Part shown: positions 19,213 to 29,477 of the stretch, piece after piece | How positions within the stretch are numbered: position 1 is the first letter of the stretch | Layout of the letters: every line of letters begins with the position of its first letter | Assembly: GCF_900114475.1 (NCBI RefSeq) | Contig: NZ_FOTE01000001.1 | Span: 186,001-250,000 of the forward strand | Reading direction: 5' to 3' | Source of the DNA: Paenibacillus sp. 1_12 | GTDB taxonomy: Bacteria > Bacillota > Bacilli > Paenibacillales > NBRC-103111 | Length of the DNA stretch: 64,000 bases | The notes under the pieces: generated by a model | What the model saw: the letters and a program-made list of their open reading frames with translations, nothing else | The model's database searches: none | What the model was told of the DNA's origin: nothing | Program-made: the position numbers and the translations under genes

Positions 19213-19240
19213 AGTTAGTTTGATTGGCATACTTATTGCT

Positions 19241-19642
19241 CTATTTGATTAACTGCATTTGTTTGATAACGGGTGTTTCAACTACGAGTTCGCCCATACC
19301 ACGGATTAGCTTCTTGGCATGAGTCGTTTCAGGCTTCAGTACAGAAACCATATAATCGATAGCCAATTGAGGATCTACAGTCTCACCACAAGTATAACAA
19401 TCCAATGCGGCAAAACCTTTCTCAGGATAAGTATGAATGGAGAGATGACTTTCTGACAACAACACTAACACCGTTGCACCTTGTGGTTCGAATTGTTTGG
19501 CCTGTACCGACATCACGGACGCCCCACATGCTTCTGCTGCCTCCACCATTTGCGCTTGTAACCATTCTGCATTATTGAGAAGATCAAAATCAACCCCCCA
19601 AGTATCTACAGCAACGTGTCTTCCGAAAGTCGAATATTCCAT
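19241..19642 (-). CDS. speD: S-adenosylmethionine decarboxylase proenzyme
   Basis: Makes decarboxylated SAM, the aminopropyl donor for spermidine. The 133 residues are typical of the bacterial class 1B enzyme. The self-cleavage site before the pyruvoyl-forming Ser is in LLSESHLSIHTYPE, and the catalytic Cys and proton donor lie in AALDCYTCGE. GAAGGGGGAACCG precedes the ATG. It is a single-gene unit with terminators on both sides. Confidence 0.95.
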   Translation of the reverse strand: MEYSTFGRHVAVDTWGVDFDLLNNAEWLQAQMVEAAEACGASVMSVQAKQFEPQGATVLVLLSESHLSIHTYPEKGFAALDCYTCGETVDPQLAIDYMVSVLKPETTHAKKLIRGMGELVVETPVIKQMQLIK

Positions 19643-19845
19643 CTTTCGGTTCCCCCTTCCTAGGAATAAAATGTTTGAAAAATTTCATCCGCTAGGACCT
19701 ACGTCATTCACTTCTCGAGGGAGTAATCTCTCGCAACAATAATGTCCTGAGTGAATCCTGGTTCCTATTTTGTTTGTTTTCAACGAGATTAAAAGTACCA
19801 TCTATTGAACGGAAATGCAACACTTTTTTTAAAAAGAAAAAAAAT

Positions 19846-19877
19846 ACCTCTGAATCCTTGGCGGAATCAGAAGTATT
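19846..19877 (-). terminator. Terminator after the 19897-20484 gene
   Basis: AAATACTTCTGATTCC pairs imperfectly with GGATTCAGAGGTATTT, followed by eight T on the minus strand. Confidence 0.8.
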
Positions 19878-19896
19878 TGTTGATACCTATTTATTC

Positions 19897-20484
19897 TTAA
19901 GCCTCGAGTACAAACAATTGATGAGTCAGTTTACTTAAACGTTCATCAATCTGCTCACGAACAGCTAATTCACGAATGTCATTCCTCAAATCCAGCAAGC
20001 TGTTCACTTGAGATTTAATACGTAGTATTTCTTGCTCCACTTCATCCTTGCGGAATAAGCTCTCAAGCAGTCCTAACGTATCTTTATGTTCATATACGAT
20101 CCGTTCAATCCCATCTTTACTTTCAATAATTCGGATTACAGAGCCGCGCTCATATTCATACACCATAATATAAGTTTCGTATATACGATGAACGGTTGCA
20201 CTCCCTTTAAAATTCGCAACTGCTTTGCGCATCAAATTTACTAATGTTTTATTGCAGATACGACATGAGCCGAGACATACATAAGTACCGTAATGCAATT
20301 CGAACGACAGGACAATTTCTTGACCCGCATCGTCTAATAAAACGATTTCCTGATTTCCATTATCGAGTATTTTCACCTGCAGGGTTACTTGCTGATCGAC
20401 AAACATTTGAATAAACATGGCCATTTCGGCTTCCGTTAATTGTAGGCAGGTTTTGACATATTCAGTCGCTAACCTCATTGCCAT
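19897..20484 (-). CDS. Conserved hypothetical protein
   Basis: 195 residues that resemble short proteins I associate with Paenibacillus, without a dependable functional name. The N-terminal half is beta-rich and contains the cysteine motif YVCLGSCRICN (C-x3-C-x2-C). The C-terminus (about 140-195) is a charged coiled coil ending THQLFVLEA. CGAGGGA lies before the ATG. Single gene with its own terminator. No signal peptide or membrane segment. Function unknown. Confidence 0.75.
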   Translation of the reverse strand: MAMRLATEYVKTCLQLTEAEMAMFIQMFVDQQVTLQVKILDNGNQEIVLLDDAGQEIVLSFELHYGTYVCLGSCRICNKTLVNLMRKAVANFKGSATVHRIYETYIMVYEYERGSVIRIIESKDGIERIVYEHKDTLGLLESLFRKDEVEQEILRIKSQVNSLLDLRNDIRELAVREQIDERLSKLTHQLFVLEA

Positions 20485-20728
20485 AAAAATCCCTCGATTC
20501 TTTTATTTCGAGCCTTTAACTCACCCTGCTGTAACCAAAAGCTATAACTTCATTATTTTATATATAGTATACTACATAAAACATTAATATTCCTGTTAGA
20601 AATTCATTAAATTCCGTTCTATTTTAGAAAATAACGCCTTTTCCTTGAAAAATTCCAAGCATATATCTGAATCCCTCTGTTTCCCTAACAAACTTCTGCG
20701 GTTCACTGCCATGTATACAAAAATAAGC

Positions 20729-20744
20729 AATCTACCTGTAGATT
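20729..20744 (-). terminator. Weak terminator after the AlkD-like gene
   Basis: AATCTAC and GTAGATT arms followed on the minus strand by GCTTATTTTTG, 14 bases after the stop codon. Confidence 0.45.
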
Positions 20745-20758
20745 ACTTAAAGAAAGAG

Positions 20759-21460
20759 CTATGGATTGGAACGAGACATATGCTCCGTGCGTTTAATCAC
20801 TTTAAGCGCTTCACGATGACTGAGTGGTGACAGCTTATGCTGCTGCAAGAACTTAATGACAGCTTGCTCATCTGATTTGGACAGCTCTCTTAATGTCCAG
20901 CCTATAGCTTTGCGAATGAAAAATTCGTCTGAATCTTTACACAGCAAAATATATGAAAACAAGCGTTCCTGATCGGTTTGCTTTTTATATGTCAATTGAT
21001 ATAGAAGAGCTGAACGCTGCAGCCACATGTTATCCGATTGAATCCATCTCTCTGTGTAAGGAGAAATCAGCTCTGGATAACGCAAAAAAAATGCGCCCAC
21101 CAAGTGAGAAGCAATCGTGTCTACCGTATCCCACCAAGATTTGCTGATGATCATTTTCTCCAAAAGATCAATATGCCCAGCGCTTGAGTTTTTCTTATAT
21201 TTCTCTAACAACGATAGGGCTGCATATTGATATTCCCTCTCAGGTAAAGACCACAACTCCTCTACAACCTGTATAAGCTGCGCCTCTGTTAAACCATCAA
21301 ACTTCTTTACCCAAGGCTTGGTTAGACCTGTTCTCACAGGGTTCGGAAGCCCAAGAAATTCAAACTGATCGCGCATATACTTCATCATAGGCATAGCGGC
21401 CTTTGCATCAGCCTGCTCCTTAAAACACTTTATGAGTTCATCGACACACGCTGATTGCAT
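20759..21460 (-). CDS. AlkD-like DNA alkylation repair protein
   Basis: HEAT-repeat DNA glycosylase family (AlkC/AlkD) that removes N3- and N7-alkylated purines. About 233 residues. Family marks are FLGLPNPVRTGLTKPWVK, SKSWWDTVDTIASHLVG (with the WD pair that contacts the lesion region) and FIRKAIGWTLRELSK. The ATG at 21460 (MQSACVDEL) is preferred, because codons further upstream lie in the engB 3' end in another frame. It starts 17 bases after the engB stop and is probably co-transcribed with it. Confidence 0.88.
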   Translation of the reverse strand: MQSACVDELIKCFKEQADAKAAMPMMKYMRDQFEFLGLPNPVRTGLTKPWVKKFDGLTEAQLIQVVEELWSLPEREYQYAALSLLEKYKKNSSAGHIDLLEKMIISKSWWDTVDTIASHLVGAFFLRYPELISPYTERWIQSDNMWLQRSALLYQLTYKKQTDQERLFSYILLCKDSDEFFIRKAIGWTLRELSKSDEQAVIKFLQQHKLSPLSHREALKVIKRTEHMSRSNP

Positions 21461-21476
21461 ACGGCCACTGCTTTCC

Positions 21477-22145
21477 TTATGAATTGATTTCCAGTTCAGG
21501 CTTGATTTCAAGTGCAGGTTTAACCTCAGGTTCAAGCTTGATTTCCTTATCAGGGGCTGACCAGCCAATCTCCTGCTCAATGACCTGCCATAATTCGTCT
21601 TTACCAACCTCAAGCTCAGATGAAAACAATACCATGCGGTCATGCTTCTCCATTTGCAGCGTTTCTCTTATTATTTTAACATGCTTCTGCCAATGGCCCT
21701 TTGTTATTTTATCCGCTTTGGTCGTAACCACAACCAAAGGAACGTCATTATGCTTAAGCCAGGCAAACATGGTCTGGTCGTCCTTGGAAGGTGCGTGCCG
21801 AATATCAATGATTAAAAGCACCAGCTTGAGATGTTCGCGGTGCAGCAAATATGATTCGATAAACTTGCCCCATATCTCACGTTTTGATTTGGAAACCTGA
21901 GCATATCCATACCCAGGGAGATCGACTAAATATAAGTCCGCATTCACTTTATAATAATTGAGCTGCTGGGTTTTACCCGGCTTTGAGCTGGTACGTGCCA
22001 GATTTTTGCGCTGGATGAGCCGATTGATCAGTGATGACTTGCCGACATTCGAACGCCCTGCCAGAGCTATCTCGGGCAAGGCGTCGGCAGGATACTGACT
22101 CGGACCAACCGCGCTGATAATAAATTCAGCTTGATTGACCTTCAT
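21477..22145 (-). CDS. engB: Ribosome biogenesis GTPase EngB/YsxC
   Basis: Essential small GTPase for assembly of the 50S subunit. G1 is [11 protein letters not shown]3 is [10 protein letters not shown] and G4 is TTKADKI. The core ends near residue 200; a C-terminal tail of about 20 residues ([16 protein letters not shown]) is an unusual Glu/Pro/Lys repeat. The start is either ATG at 22145 (MKVNQAEF) or GTG at 22157. It directly follows lonA, as in B. subtilis. Confidence 0.95.
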   Translation of the reverse strand: MKVNQAEFIISAVGPSQYPADALPEIALAGRSNVGKSSLINRLIQRKNLARTSSKPGKTQQLNYYKVNADLYLVDLPGYGYAQVSKSKREIWGKFIESYLLHREHLKLVLLIIDIRHAPSKDDQTMFAWLKHNDVPLVVVTTKADKITKGHWQKHVKIIRETLQMEKHDRMVLFSSELEVGKDELWQVIEQEIGWSAPDKEIKLEPEVKPALEIKPELEINS

Positions 22146-22186
22146 AATAAGTTCCACTCTCTCTTTAAGGAGCTGTGCTCCTTTAC

Positions 22187-24520
22187 TTAAACTCCAACGG
22201 GCTTGACTAAAGCATATTCCAGTACTTCATCCACGTGCGCGACTGGAATAAATCTTAGTTCGTTTCGCACGCTTTCCGGAATTTCTTCCAAGTCCTTGGC
22301 ATTGTCCTTCGGAATGATGATCGTACGAATACCCGCTCTATGGGCTGCCAGGCTTTTTTCCTTAAGCCCGCCAATCGGCAGTACACGACCACGAAGTGTA
22401 ATCTCACCTGTCATGGCAACTTCCTTGGACACAGGTATGTTTGTTAAGGCTGAAATCAAGGCTGTCGCCATTGTAATGCCAGCAGACGGGCCATCCTTAG
22501 GTATTGCACCTTCGGGAATATGAATGTGTACATCGAGCTTTTCATGAAAGTCTGGCGCTATATGAAGCTGTGCAACGCGAGAACGGGTGTAGCTAAACGC
22601 TGCCTGTGCAGACTCTTTCATGACGTCTCCCAGCTTACCGGTAAGTGTCAGCTTCCCGTTTCCAGGCATCACAGTAACCTCAATGACGAGTGTATCACCG
22701 CCTACCTCTGTCCAAGCAAGCCCTGTAACCGCACCGATCTGATCCGTTTCCTCCGCCATACCATGATGGTATTTCGCAGGTCCAAGAAAATCTTTCACAT
22801 TATCGGAATGAATCGTAACCGTTTCACCCAGACCAGACACAAGACGTTTCGCCGATTTGCGGCAAACAGCGGCTATCTGCTGCTCCAGATTACGCACGCC
22901 TGCTTCTCGCGTGTACTCCCTGACAATCTTCATGAGTGCTTGCTCATCAATAACCAATTGCTCTTCACGCAGTCCATGATCCTTCTGCTGCTTAGGCAAT
23001 AAAAAATTACGGGCTATTTTATATTTCTCAATTTCAGTATAACCGGGAATGTAGAGAACTTCCATACGATCCAACAGCGGTCGTGGAATATTGTGCACTG
23101 CATTCGCCGTTGTCACAAACATGACATTGGATAAATCAAACGGAACCTCAATGTAGTGATCGCTAAAGGTACTGTTTTGTTCTGGATCAAGCACTTCAAG
23201 AAGTGCTGCCGCCGGATCTCCACGGAAATCCATCGCCATTTTATCTATTTCGTCCAGCAGAAAAACAGGGTTTGTTGTACCCGCATTTTTCATACCCTGA
23301 ATAATTCTTCCTGGCATCGCCCCGACATACGTACGACGATGACCACGAATTTCTGCTTCATCACGCACACCGCCTAGTGAAATGCGGATGAACTGTCGTC
23401 CTAACGAGCGGGCGATCGAGCGGGCGATTGACGTTTTACCGACTCCCGGAGGACCTACCAGACATAGAATCGGACCTTTCAGCTTCTTTACCAGCTGCTG
23501 TACCGCCAAATACTCCAACACGCGCTCCTTAGGTTTTTCCAATCCGTAGTGATCCTCATTTAATATTTCCTCGGCATGGATAATATTCAGATCATCCTCG
23601 GTGAAATTAGACCAGGGAATGCCAAGCAGCCAATCGATATAATTTCGGATAACACTGCCCTCTGCAGAGGTTGCGGGCAGCTTTTCCAAACGATCAATTT
23701 CTTTCTCGATCTTTTCCTTAACCTTCTCGGGAACCTCGGTCTCTGCAAGCAAGGAGCGCAGCTCCTCAATCTCGCCTGTCCGTCCCTCTTTATCACCGAG
23801 TTCTTTTTGAATGGCCTTCATCTGCTCGCGAAGATAGTATTCCTTTTGTGTTTTTTCCATTTGTTTTTTGACGCGTTGACTGATTTTCCGTTCCAGCTCC
23901 AGTACTTCACGTTCGTTGTTTAAAATACTTAGCAGCTTTTCCAAACGATCTTTTACTGGAACCGTTTCAAGAATGTCCTGCTTGTCTTTGATCTTCAAGG
24001 ATAAATGACTGCATATGACATCAGCCAAACGACCCGGCTCGTCAATATCGGAAACGGCTGCCAAGGTTTCCGGTGTTACCTTCTTTGACAAATTAATGTA
24101 ATGCTCGAATTGATGCAGAACCGTACGCATTAAAGCATCGATTTCCGGATCGCTCGTTTCCTGCTCGGGAAGCTCTCTGACCTGTACCTCATAATACTCA
24201 TCATTATTTAGAAATTCGGTGATCTCCGCACGCACTACACCTTCTACCAGTACTCTTATCGTGCCGTTAGGCAGTTTAAGCATTTGTCTGACTTTGGCAA
24301 TTGTACCTATGCGATATATATCTTCGGTGGTAGGTTCTTCAATGTTAATCTCCGACTGCGAGCATAACAGAATCAAGCTGTCGTCCACCATGGACTTCTC
24401 AAGCGCTTTTACTGATTTCTCCCTGCCCACATCCAAATGCAGCACCATACTCGGGTAAACGAGCAGTCCACGCAAAGGAAGCAATGGCAAGCGCCGCACC
24501 TTTATTTTATTCGGTCCCAT
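22187..24520 (-). CDS. lonA: ATP-dependent protease LonA
   Basis: Soluble AAA+ serine protease of 777 residues that degrades misfolded and regulatory proteins. The N-terminal substrate domain spans 1-210, then a coiled coil, then Walker A ([13 protein letters not shown]) and Walker B ([10 protein letters not shown]). The C-terminal protease domain has the catalytic Ser in [15 protein letters not shown] and the Lys about 43 residues later. AGGAGGTGCTTCAGA precedes the ATG, with a leader hairpin repeat directly in front. Confidence 0.97.
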   Translation of the reverse strand: MGPNKIKVRRLPLLPLRGLLVYPSMVLHLDVGREKSVKALEKSMVDDSLILLCSQSEINIEEPTTEDIYRIGTIAKVRQMLKLPNGTIRVLVEGVVRAEITEFLNNDEYYEVQVRELPEQETSDPEIDALMRTVLHQFEHYINLSKKVTPETLAAVSDIDEPGRLADVICSHLSLKIKDKQDILETVPVKDRLEKLLSILNNEREVLELERKISQRVKKQMEKTQKEYYLREQMKAIQKELGDKEGRTGEIEELRSLLAETEVPEKVKEKIEKEIDRLEKLPATSAEGSVIRNYIDWLLGIPWSNFTEDDLNIIHAEEILNEDHYGLEKPKERVLEYLAVQQLVKKLKGPILCLVGPPGVGKTSIARSIARSLGRQFIRISLGGVRDEAEIRGHRRTYVGAMPGRIIQGMKNAGTTNPVFLLDEIDKMAMDFRGDPAAALLEVLDPEQNSTFSDHYIEVPFDLSNVMFVTTANAVHNIPRPLLDRMEVLYIPGYTEIEKYKIARNFLLPKQQKDHGLREEQLVIDEQALMKIVREYTREAGVRNLEQQIAAVCRKSAKRLVSGLGETVTIHSDNVKDFLGPAKYHHGMAEETDQIGAVTGLAWTEVGGDTLVIEVTVMPGNGKLTLTGKLGDVMKESAQAAFSYTRSRVAQLHIAPDFHEKLDVHIHIPEGAIPKDGPSAGITMATALISALTNIPVSKEVAMTGEITLRGRVLPIGGLKEKSLAAHRAGIRTIIIPKDNAKDLEEIPESVRNELRFIPVAHVDEVLEYALVKPVGV

Positions 24521-24530
24521 TCTGAAGCAC

Positions 24531-24580
24531 CTCCTGAGAACTTTGCTTTGGGCAAAGTCGACTTCGTAACATTAGCTGAC
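24531..24580 (-). repeat. Leader hairpin repeat copy in front of lonA
   Basis: Minus strand GTTACGAAGTCG, hairpin ACTTTGC..GCAAAGT (24540-24546 with 24552-24558), then TCAGGAGG, the lonA ribosome site. Confidence 0.65.
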
Positions 24581-24668
24581 GTTTACATTTTATCAAAATT
24601 AAAATCAAAACACCAATCGCCCTCCCATGCTGATTGTCATCATGAAAAAGAAAAGCCGATGCTGCTTG

Positions 24669-26372
24669 TCATTCCAGCGCATCGGCGTGCAGAACCGTAA
24701 TGGATGCGGCAGGTGCGAAATCTGGTTGTGCTCCATAGGCTTCCGGCAAAAACTTGAATTGTGATCCAAGTGCATAATCCAACACTTCTTCAATGGATTC
24801 CACAGGAATAACTTCTAGTCCGTGAAGCCCGCTGAATATTTCCTGCCAATTTTCTTTGGGAATGAGCACACGAGTGACGCCCGCTTGAAAAGCCGCTTCA
24901 ACCTTTGCAACAACCCCACCCACTGGCTTAACTTTGCCATGAATGCCAACTTCCCCTGTCAAGGCCAATTGATTATCGACAGGTATTTGCAGTATCGCGG
25001 AAGCTATTGCAACCGCCATGGATATGCCCGCTGAAGGCCCGTCAATCGGGGTACCCCCAGGGAAATTGACATGAAGATCAAACTTGTAAGGGTTGATTTC
25101 GAGTCTTCTCAGTACGGTCATTACATTCTCTACGGAACCGCGTGCCATACTCTTGCGGCGGATCGTTCGAGATGACCCTCCCATCTCTTCCTCGTCTACG
25201 ATGCCCGTTATGGTCAAGTTTCCCATTCCTCCATGAGTAACCGGGATAGCTGTGACCTCGATCTCCAATACCATCCCCAAATTCGGACCATACACAGCGA
25301 GTCCATTCACAAATCCGATCTCCGGCTTGGCTCCTACCTTCTTCTCTGGCCTTGGAGGAATTTGTGAGCTATTGACTACCCATTCCACGTCTGCTGCAGT
25401 TACTGTTTTACGAGCATCGGCTAATGCCATCCCAGCAGCTAACTGAATAATGTTAACCGCCTCTCTACCGTTCGTAGCATGTTTCTTTATGACCTCAACC
25501 GCGGCAGGATTAATCGGAAACCCGATTTTGGTAAATGCTTTTTCAGCGATCTCGCCAATCTCACCAGGTAGCAGCGGACGGAAAAAAATTTCCAGGCAGC
25601 GCGAACGGATAGCAGGAGGCAGCTCTTGTGGATTACGTGTAGTAGCACCAACCATCCTAAAATCAGCAGGCAAGCCATTTTGAAAAATATCATGAATATA
25701 GGAGGGAACATTGGTATCCTCCGAATTGTAATACGCACTTTCGAGAAATACTTTGCGATCCTCCAGCACTTTGAGAAGCTTGTTCATTTGATGGGGATGG
25801 AGCTCACCAATCTCATCAATAAATAAAATACCTCCATGCGCCTTCGTTACAGCTCCTGGCTTTGGCTGAGGAATACCCGCAACCCCCATTGAACCCGCAC
25901 CCTGATAAATAGGATCATGTACAGACCCAATCAATGGATCCGCTATCCCACGCTCGTCGAACCGCGCTGTAGTCGCATCCACCTCGGTAAATTGGGCATC
26001 ATGACGAAACGGGGAATCTTTGTTGCTCTTGGCTTCTTCCAAAACTACACGTGCAGCAGCTGTTTTCCCTACTCCCGGTGGGCCGTAAATAAGAACATGT
26101 TGAGGATTGGACCCGCACAAGGCTGCTTTCAGTGCCCTTAAGCCTTCCTTTTGTCCAACAATATCGTTTATCGCTGTCGGTCTTGTTTTTTCGGATAAGG
26201 GCTTATTTAACGAGATAGCACGAAGCTTACGCAGCTTTTCCATTTCCTTCTTCGATTCTTTATCAATGGCAGTGCGATTCGTCTGCTGATTGCGCAGCAA
26301 ATTCCAAAAATACATACCAATCACTACAGCAAAAAACAGCTGGATAACCATTAAAATCACACTAATATTCAT
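24669..26372 (-). CDS. lonB: Membrane-anchored ATP-dependent protease LonB
   Basis: AAA+ protease of 567 residues, in B. subtilis a forespore (sigma-F) protein. It has an N-terminal membrane segment (about 5-24), Walker A ([13 protein letters not shown]), Walker B (LFIDEIGELHP) and the protease Ser in IDGPSAGISMAVAI, with the C-terminal domain ending IEEVLDYALG. AGGAGGGACCCTA lies before the ATG. The order clpX-lonB-lonA is conserved, but here three genes are inserted between clpX and lonB. Confidence 0.95.
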   Translation of the reverse strand: MNISVILMVIQLFFAVVIGMYFWNLLRNQQTNRTAIDKESKKEMEKLRKLRAISLNKPLSEKTRPTAINDIVGQKEGLRALKAALCGSNPQHVLIYGPPGVGKTAAARVVLEEAKSNKDSPFRHDAQFTEVDATTARFDERGIADPLIGSVHDPIYQGAGSMGVAGIPQPKPGAVTKAHGGILFIDEIGELHPHQMNKLLKVLEDRKVFLESAYYNSEDTNVPSYIHDIFQNGLPADFRMVGATTRNPQELPPAIRSRCLEIFFRPLLPGEIGEIAEKAFTKIGFPINPAAVEVIKKHATNGREAVNIIQLAAGMALADARKTVTAADVEWVVNSSQIPPRPEKKVGAKPEIGFVNGLAVYGPNLGMVLEIEVTAIPVTHGGMGNLTITGIVDEEEMGGSSRTIRRKSMARGSVENVMTVLRRLEINPYKFDLHVNFPGGTPIDGPSAGISMAVAIASAILQIPVDNQLALTGEVGIHGKVKPVGGVVAKVEAAFQAGVTRVLIPKENWQEIFSGLHGLEVIPVESIEEVLDYALGSQFKFLPEAYGAQPDFAPAASITVLHADALE

Positions 26373-26380
26373 TAGGGTCC

Positions 26381-26420
26381 CTCCTCAGAATTTTCGCAGA
26401 AAATTTACTTTGCAGCATAC
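26381..26420 (-). repeat. Degenerate leader hairpin repeat in front of lonB
   Basis: Hairpin AATTTTC and GAAAATT (26389-26395 with 26399-26405) directly before the lonB AGGAGG, with AAAGTAA in place of the usual TTACGAAGTCA. Confidence 0.5.
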
Positions 26421-26581
26421 ATTCGTTTCTTGCAAATAGCATCACAAGTACCATGCATGGTAGTATTCCCCTCATCATGACGTACTAATCCTTACCTGAG
26501 AAAGTTTTCAAGCATGTATGATAACAAAACATAGGAGAACGATATAAGGAGTGAATATGACGGAGGGGGAACCGACCACGT

Positions 26582-27286
26582 ATGCGAATACGAATACTGA
26601 TCTCAACTGCTCTGATTCTGAGTGTGATACTTTCCTGCCCGATCAGCGGTAAGGCAACGTCTAAGCCTTATCCCTATATGATCAATCCCTTTTTAACAAA
26701 TGTCGACGTACTGCTGGATGTTGGTCACGGAGGCATAGACAGCGGGACTCTTCATGGAGATGTGTATGAAAAAGATATCAATTTGGAAATGGGCAAAATT
26801 ACGTATAGCCTGTTGCGGGAAAAAGGGCTGCGTGTGCTGCTCAATCGGATGGATGATTACGCCCTCAGCAGTGAAAACCTCTGGTTTCGCAATCGTTCCA
26901 GGCATTTGAAGGACTTAGCTCAACGAAGTCATCTGGCAAATGAAATTCGTCCGAAGATCGTCATCAGCCTTCATGTCAATTGGGCAACCAATACCAGAGC
27001 CCGCGGACCTGTTGTACTTCACCAAAAAAGCGATTCTAGTAAGCAGCTAGCCACCAGTTTGCAGCGATCGCTGAATCATTTGTATACAACTGAAACAGCT
27101 CCGGTCTACGGAAAAACTTATTTTTTGCTAAAGCATATTCAGGTTCCCGCTGTCATTGTGGAGATGGGATTCATTTCTAATGAACAGGATCGTGAGCAAA
27201 TGATGCAGCCTCAAAAGCAGCGTCAGCTCGCCGAAGCTATCTCAGTCGGAATATTAGCCTATCTGAAAAAAGAGCCAGCCCACTAA
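26582..27286 (+). CDS. N-acetylmuramoyl-L-alanine amidase (Amidase_3), CwlD-like
   Basis: Zinc amidase that cleaves the bond between muramic acid and the stem peptide. An N-terminal signal peptide (about 1-25, ending near GKATS) exports it. The zinc and catalytic residues are visible: His in LLDVGHGGIDSG, Glu in YEKDINLEMG, His in VISLHVNWATN, and Glu in VIVEMGFISN. At 234 residues it has the size of CwlD, which makes muramic delta-lactam in the spore cortex; a sporulation role is inferred. Its stop codon overlaps that of the convergent deacetylase gene by four bases. Confidence 0.85.
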   Translation: MRIRILISTALILSVILSCPISGKATSKPYPYMINPFLTNVDVLLDVGHGGIDSGTLHGDVYEKDINLEMGKITYSLLREKGLRVLLNRMDDYALSSENLWFRNRSRHLKDLAQRSHLANEIRPKIVISLHVNWATNTRARGPVVLHQKSDSSKQLATSLQRSLNHLYTTETAPVYGKTYFLLKHIQVPAVIVEMGFISNEQDREQMMQPQKQRQLAEAISVGILAYLKKEPAH

Positions 27287-28056
27287 GGGGCTAGCTGGGA
27301 GATCTTCACAAATTCAGCGATTTGCTGCAAGGCCGGCACTGATTGCTGGATAATAGCTGCGGTATGTTTACCAGGAACACCAACATGGCCAATCACAACT
27401 GTAGTTTCGTTATCTTTAACATGTGCCTCTAATTTTCTAGCCTGTTTGAGAATATGGGCGCGTGTATATTGATCATCCATAAAAATGTGGTTTTCAAGCG
27501 TCCTTACCCCTAGCTCCTTGGCCAAGGACTGTACAACACTTTTGTGCGTTGTTTTGCTATCCAAATAAATGAGATGGTTTTGCTTGCACACATCCAGGAT
27601 GATGCGCATCACTCTCGGGTCTGCAGTTACCTTGGAACCCATATGATTATTCATCCCAATGGCAAAAGGCACATCATTAATAGCTGCCTGCACTCGGGTT
27701 CGGATTTCTTCATCCGATAAATCCGTGGTAATGGCGCCGGGACCTAACCAGCTTTTTTTACCGCGTACCGGTTCCATCGGCATATGGACCAATACGTCGT
27801 GACCGAGTCGATGCGCCCATTCGGCATCACGCCTAGTCGTCGGCAAAAATGGCATGACCGCTGCTGTAAAAGGAATCTTTAACGCCATCATTTCATCAGT
27901 TCCACGCATGTCGTTGCCAAAATCGTCAATCACAATCGCTATCTTTTTCGTAATGGCAGGGACTTCTTGATTAGATTGCTCTGCTCTCAGAATGCCTGAA
28001 CCAAGGCATGTTAGTACGACGGTACTTGTAATAAGCCATTTTGCAGCTTTGTGCAT
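27283..28056 (-). CDS. Divergent polysaccharide deacetylase family protein (YibQ-like), secreted
   Basis: About 257 residues. MHKAAKWLITSTVVLTCLG is a signal peptide with a cleavage area near LRAEQ. The mature domain has IAIVIDDFGND (the Asp pair typical of the family), VLVHMPMEP, NNHMGSKVT and VVIGHVG, the metal site of the NodB-like fold of this divergent group. The ATG at 28056 follows AAGGAGGTTAACG; codons upstream lie in the leader repeat. Substrate unknown, probably wall or spore polysaccharide. Confidence 0.82.
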   Translation of the reverse strand: MHKAAKWLITSTVVLTCLGSGILRAEQSNQEVPAITKKIAIVIDDFGNDMRGTDEMMALKIPFTAAVMPFLPTTRRDAEWAHRLGHDVLVHMPMEPVRGKKSWLGPGAITTDLSDEEIRTRVQAAINDVPFAIGMNNHMGSKVTADPRVMRIILDVCKQNHLIYLDSKTTHKSVVQSLAKELGVRTLENHIFMDDQYTRAHILKQARKLEAHVKDNETTVVIGHVGVPGKHTAAIIQQSVPALQQIAEFVKISQLAP

Positions 28057-28060
28057 CGTT

Positions 28061-28110
28061 AACCTCCTTGTGCTTCCATAAAAAGCTGATTTCGTAACCC
28101 TCTGCGAATT
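28061..28110 (-). repeat. Degenerate leader hairpin repeat in front of the deacetylase gene
   Basis: Minus strand GGTTACGAAATCA, weak hairpin GCTT..AAGC, then AAGGAGG, the ribosome site. Confidence 0.5.
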
Positions 28111-28210
28111 TTTGGCAATATGCGGCAACGTATCTTCACAGACAATTGGTTTCACTTGCCTGCTTTCCTATGTTATTTGTCAATATCGGCCAGCCTATAC
28201 AAATAAACAA

Positions 28211-28247
28211 AAAAGCAGTGTCCCCCTCGTACGGAGAACGCTGCTTT
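28211..28247 (-). terminator. Terminator after ispG
   Basis: AAAGCAG and CTGCTTT arms with a mid-stem mismatch, followed on the minus strand by a T-rich stretch, 17 bases after the ispG stop. Confidence 0.65.
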
Positions 28248-28263
28248 CATTATTTTAAGATTA

Positions 28264-29376
28264 TTAGGATTGAATGGAATGATGCTTTCTGCCAGGTATT
28301 TCACCTGTTCTACCAAAGTGTTCCACGATGATATCGATCTCTTTCTTGAGCTCAGCCAGCAGTTCAGCCTCCGGAACTTTACGAATCATTTCTCCGTAAC
28401 GGAACAGCATGCCTTCACCGCGGGCGCCAGCAATCCCGATATCAGCCTCTCTAGCTTCTCCTGGACCGTTAACAGCGCAACCGAGGACAGATACCTTGAT
28501 AGGCACCTTAATCTTGGCTATATAGTCTTCTACTTCATTAGCGATCGAGAACAAATCAATATCCAACCTTCCGCATGTCGGGCAGGAAACTAATGTTGCT
28601 GCGTTAGTAATCAAACCGAAGGTTTTCAATAGCTCACGAGCTACTTTGATTTCTTCTACAGGATCTGCGCTGAGCGAAATACGCAACGTATTGCCCAATC
28701 CCATATTCAGCAATGCGCCGATACCTGCTGCACTTTTGACTGAACCGGTGAATAAGGTTCCTGCCTCGGTTATACCAAGATGCAGCGGATAGCGGAATGC
28801 TTCTCCGGCTTTTTTGTAAGCAGCAATGGCCATAGGCACATCGGATGCTTTTAAGGAAACGATGATGTCATGGAAATCGAGCTCTTCGAGAATATTAATA
28901 TGAAACAGTGCACTTTCAACCATAGCTTCCGGTGTTGGGTATCCGTACTTTTCCAGCAAGTGATTTTCTAAAGACCCTGCGTTTACTCCGATCCGAATAG
29001 GGATTCCTCGCTCTTTGCAGGCTTTGACAACAGCTTCTACTTTTTCACGACGTCCGATATTACCTGGATTGATTCGAACCTTGTCAATCCCATTCTCAAT
29101 CGCCATCAGTGCAAGACGATGATCAAAATGAATATCCGCTACCAAAGGAATATGAATTTGTCTTTTGATTTCTTTGATCGCTTCCGCGGCCTCTTTGTTG
29201 TTAACGGTAACACGCACCAACTGACATCCGGCTTCTTCCAAACGGTGAATTTCAGCAACCGTTGCTTTGACATCAGCAGTTTTAGTTGTGCACATGCTCT
29301 GCATAATGACCTCGTTGCTTCCACCGATTGTCAAATCCCCTACTTTAACGGGAATGGTCTCCGCTCTGTGAAACAT
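28264..29376 (-). CDS. ispG: 4-hydroxy-3-methylbut-2-en-1-yl diphosphate synthase (IspG/GcpE)
   Basis: [4Fe-4S] enzyme of the MEP isoprenoid pathway that reduces MEcPP to HMBPP. About 370 residues. A TIM-barrel part ([24 protein letters not shown]) is followed by the cluster domain with cysteines in VSCPTCGR and [13 protein letters not shown]. The ATG at 29376 ([13 protein letters not shown]) is nine bases after GGAGAG; starts 6 and 10 codons upstream have badly spaced sites. It is not next to other isoprenoid genes here. Confidence 0.95.
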   Translation of the reverse strand: MFHRAETIPVKVGDLTIGGSNEVIMQSMCTTKTADVKATVAEIHRLEEAGCQLVRVTVNNKEAAEAIKEIKRQIHIPLVADIHFDHRLALMAIENGIDKVRINPGNIGRREKVEAVVKACKERGIPIRIGVNAGSLENHLLEKYGYPTPEAMVESALFHINILEELDFHDIIVSLKASDVPMAIAAYKKAGEAFRYPLHLGITEAGTLFTGSVKSAAGIGALLNMGLGNTLRISLSADPVEEIKVARELLKTFGLITNAATLVSCPTCGRLDIDLFSIANEVEDYIAKIKVPIKVSVLGCAVNGPGEAREADIGIAGARGEGMLFRYGEMIRKVPEAELLAELKKEIDIIVEHFGRTGEIPGRKHHSIQS

Positions 29377-29477
29377 AACATATATCTCTCCCATGATACC
29401 AAACATCCTCCGCTCCGATTCAAAGCCGGATTGGCCAATAAATGGATTGGAGGCTGCTATGGTTAATATACTAAAGC

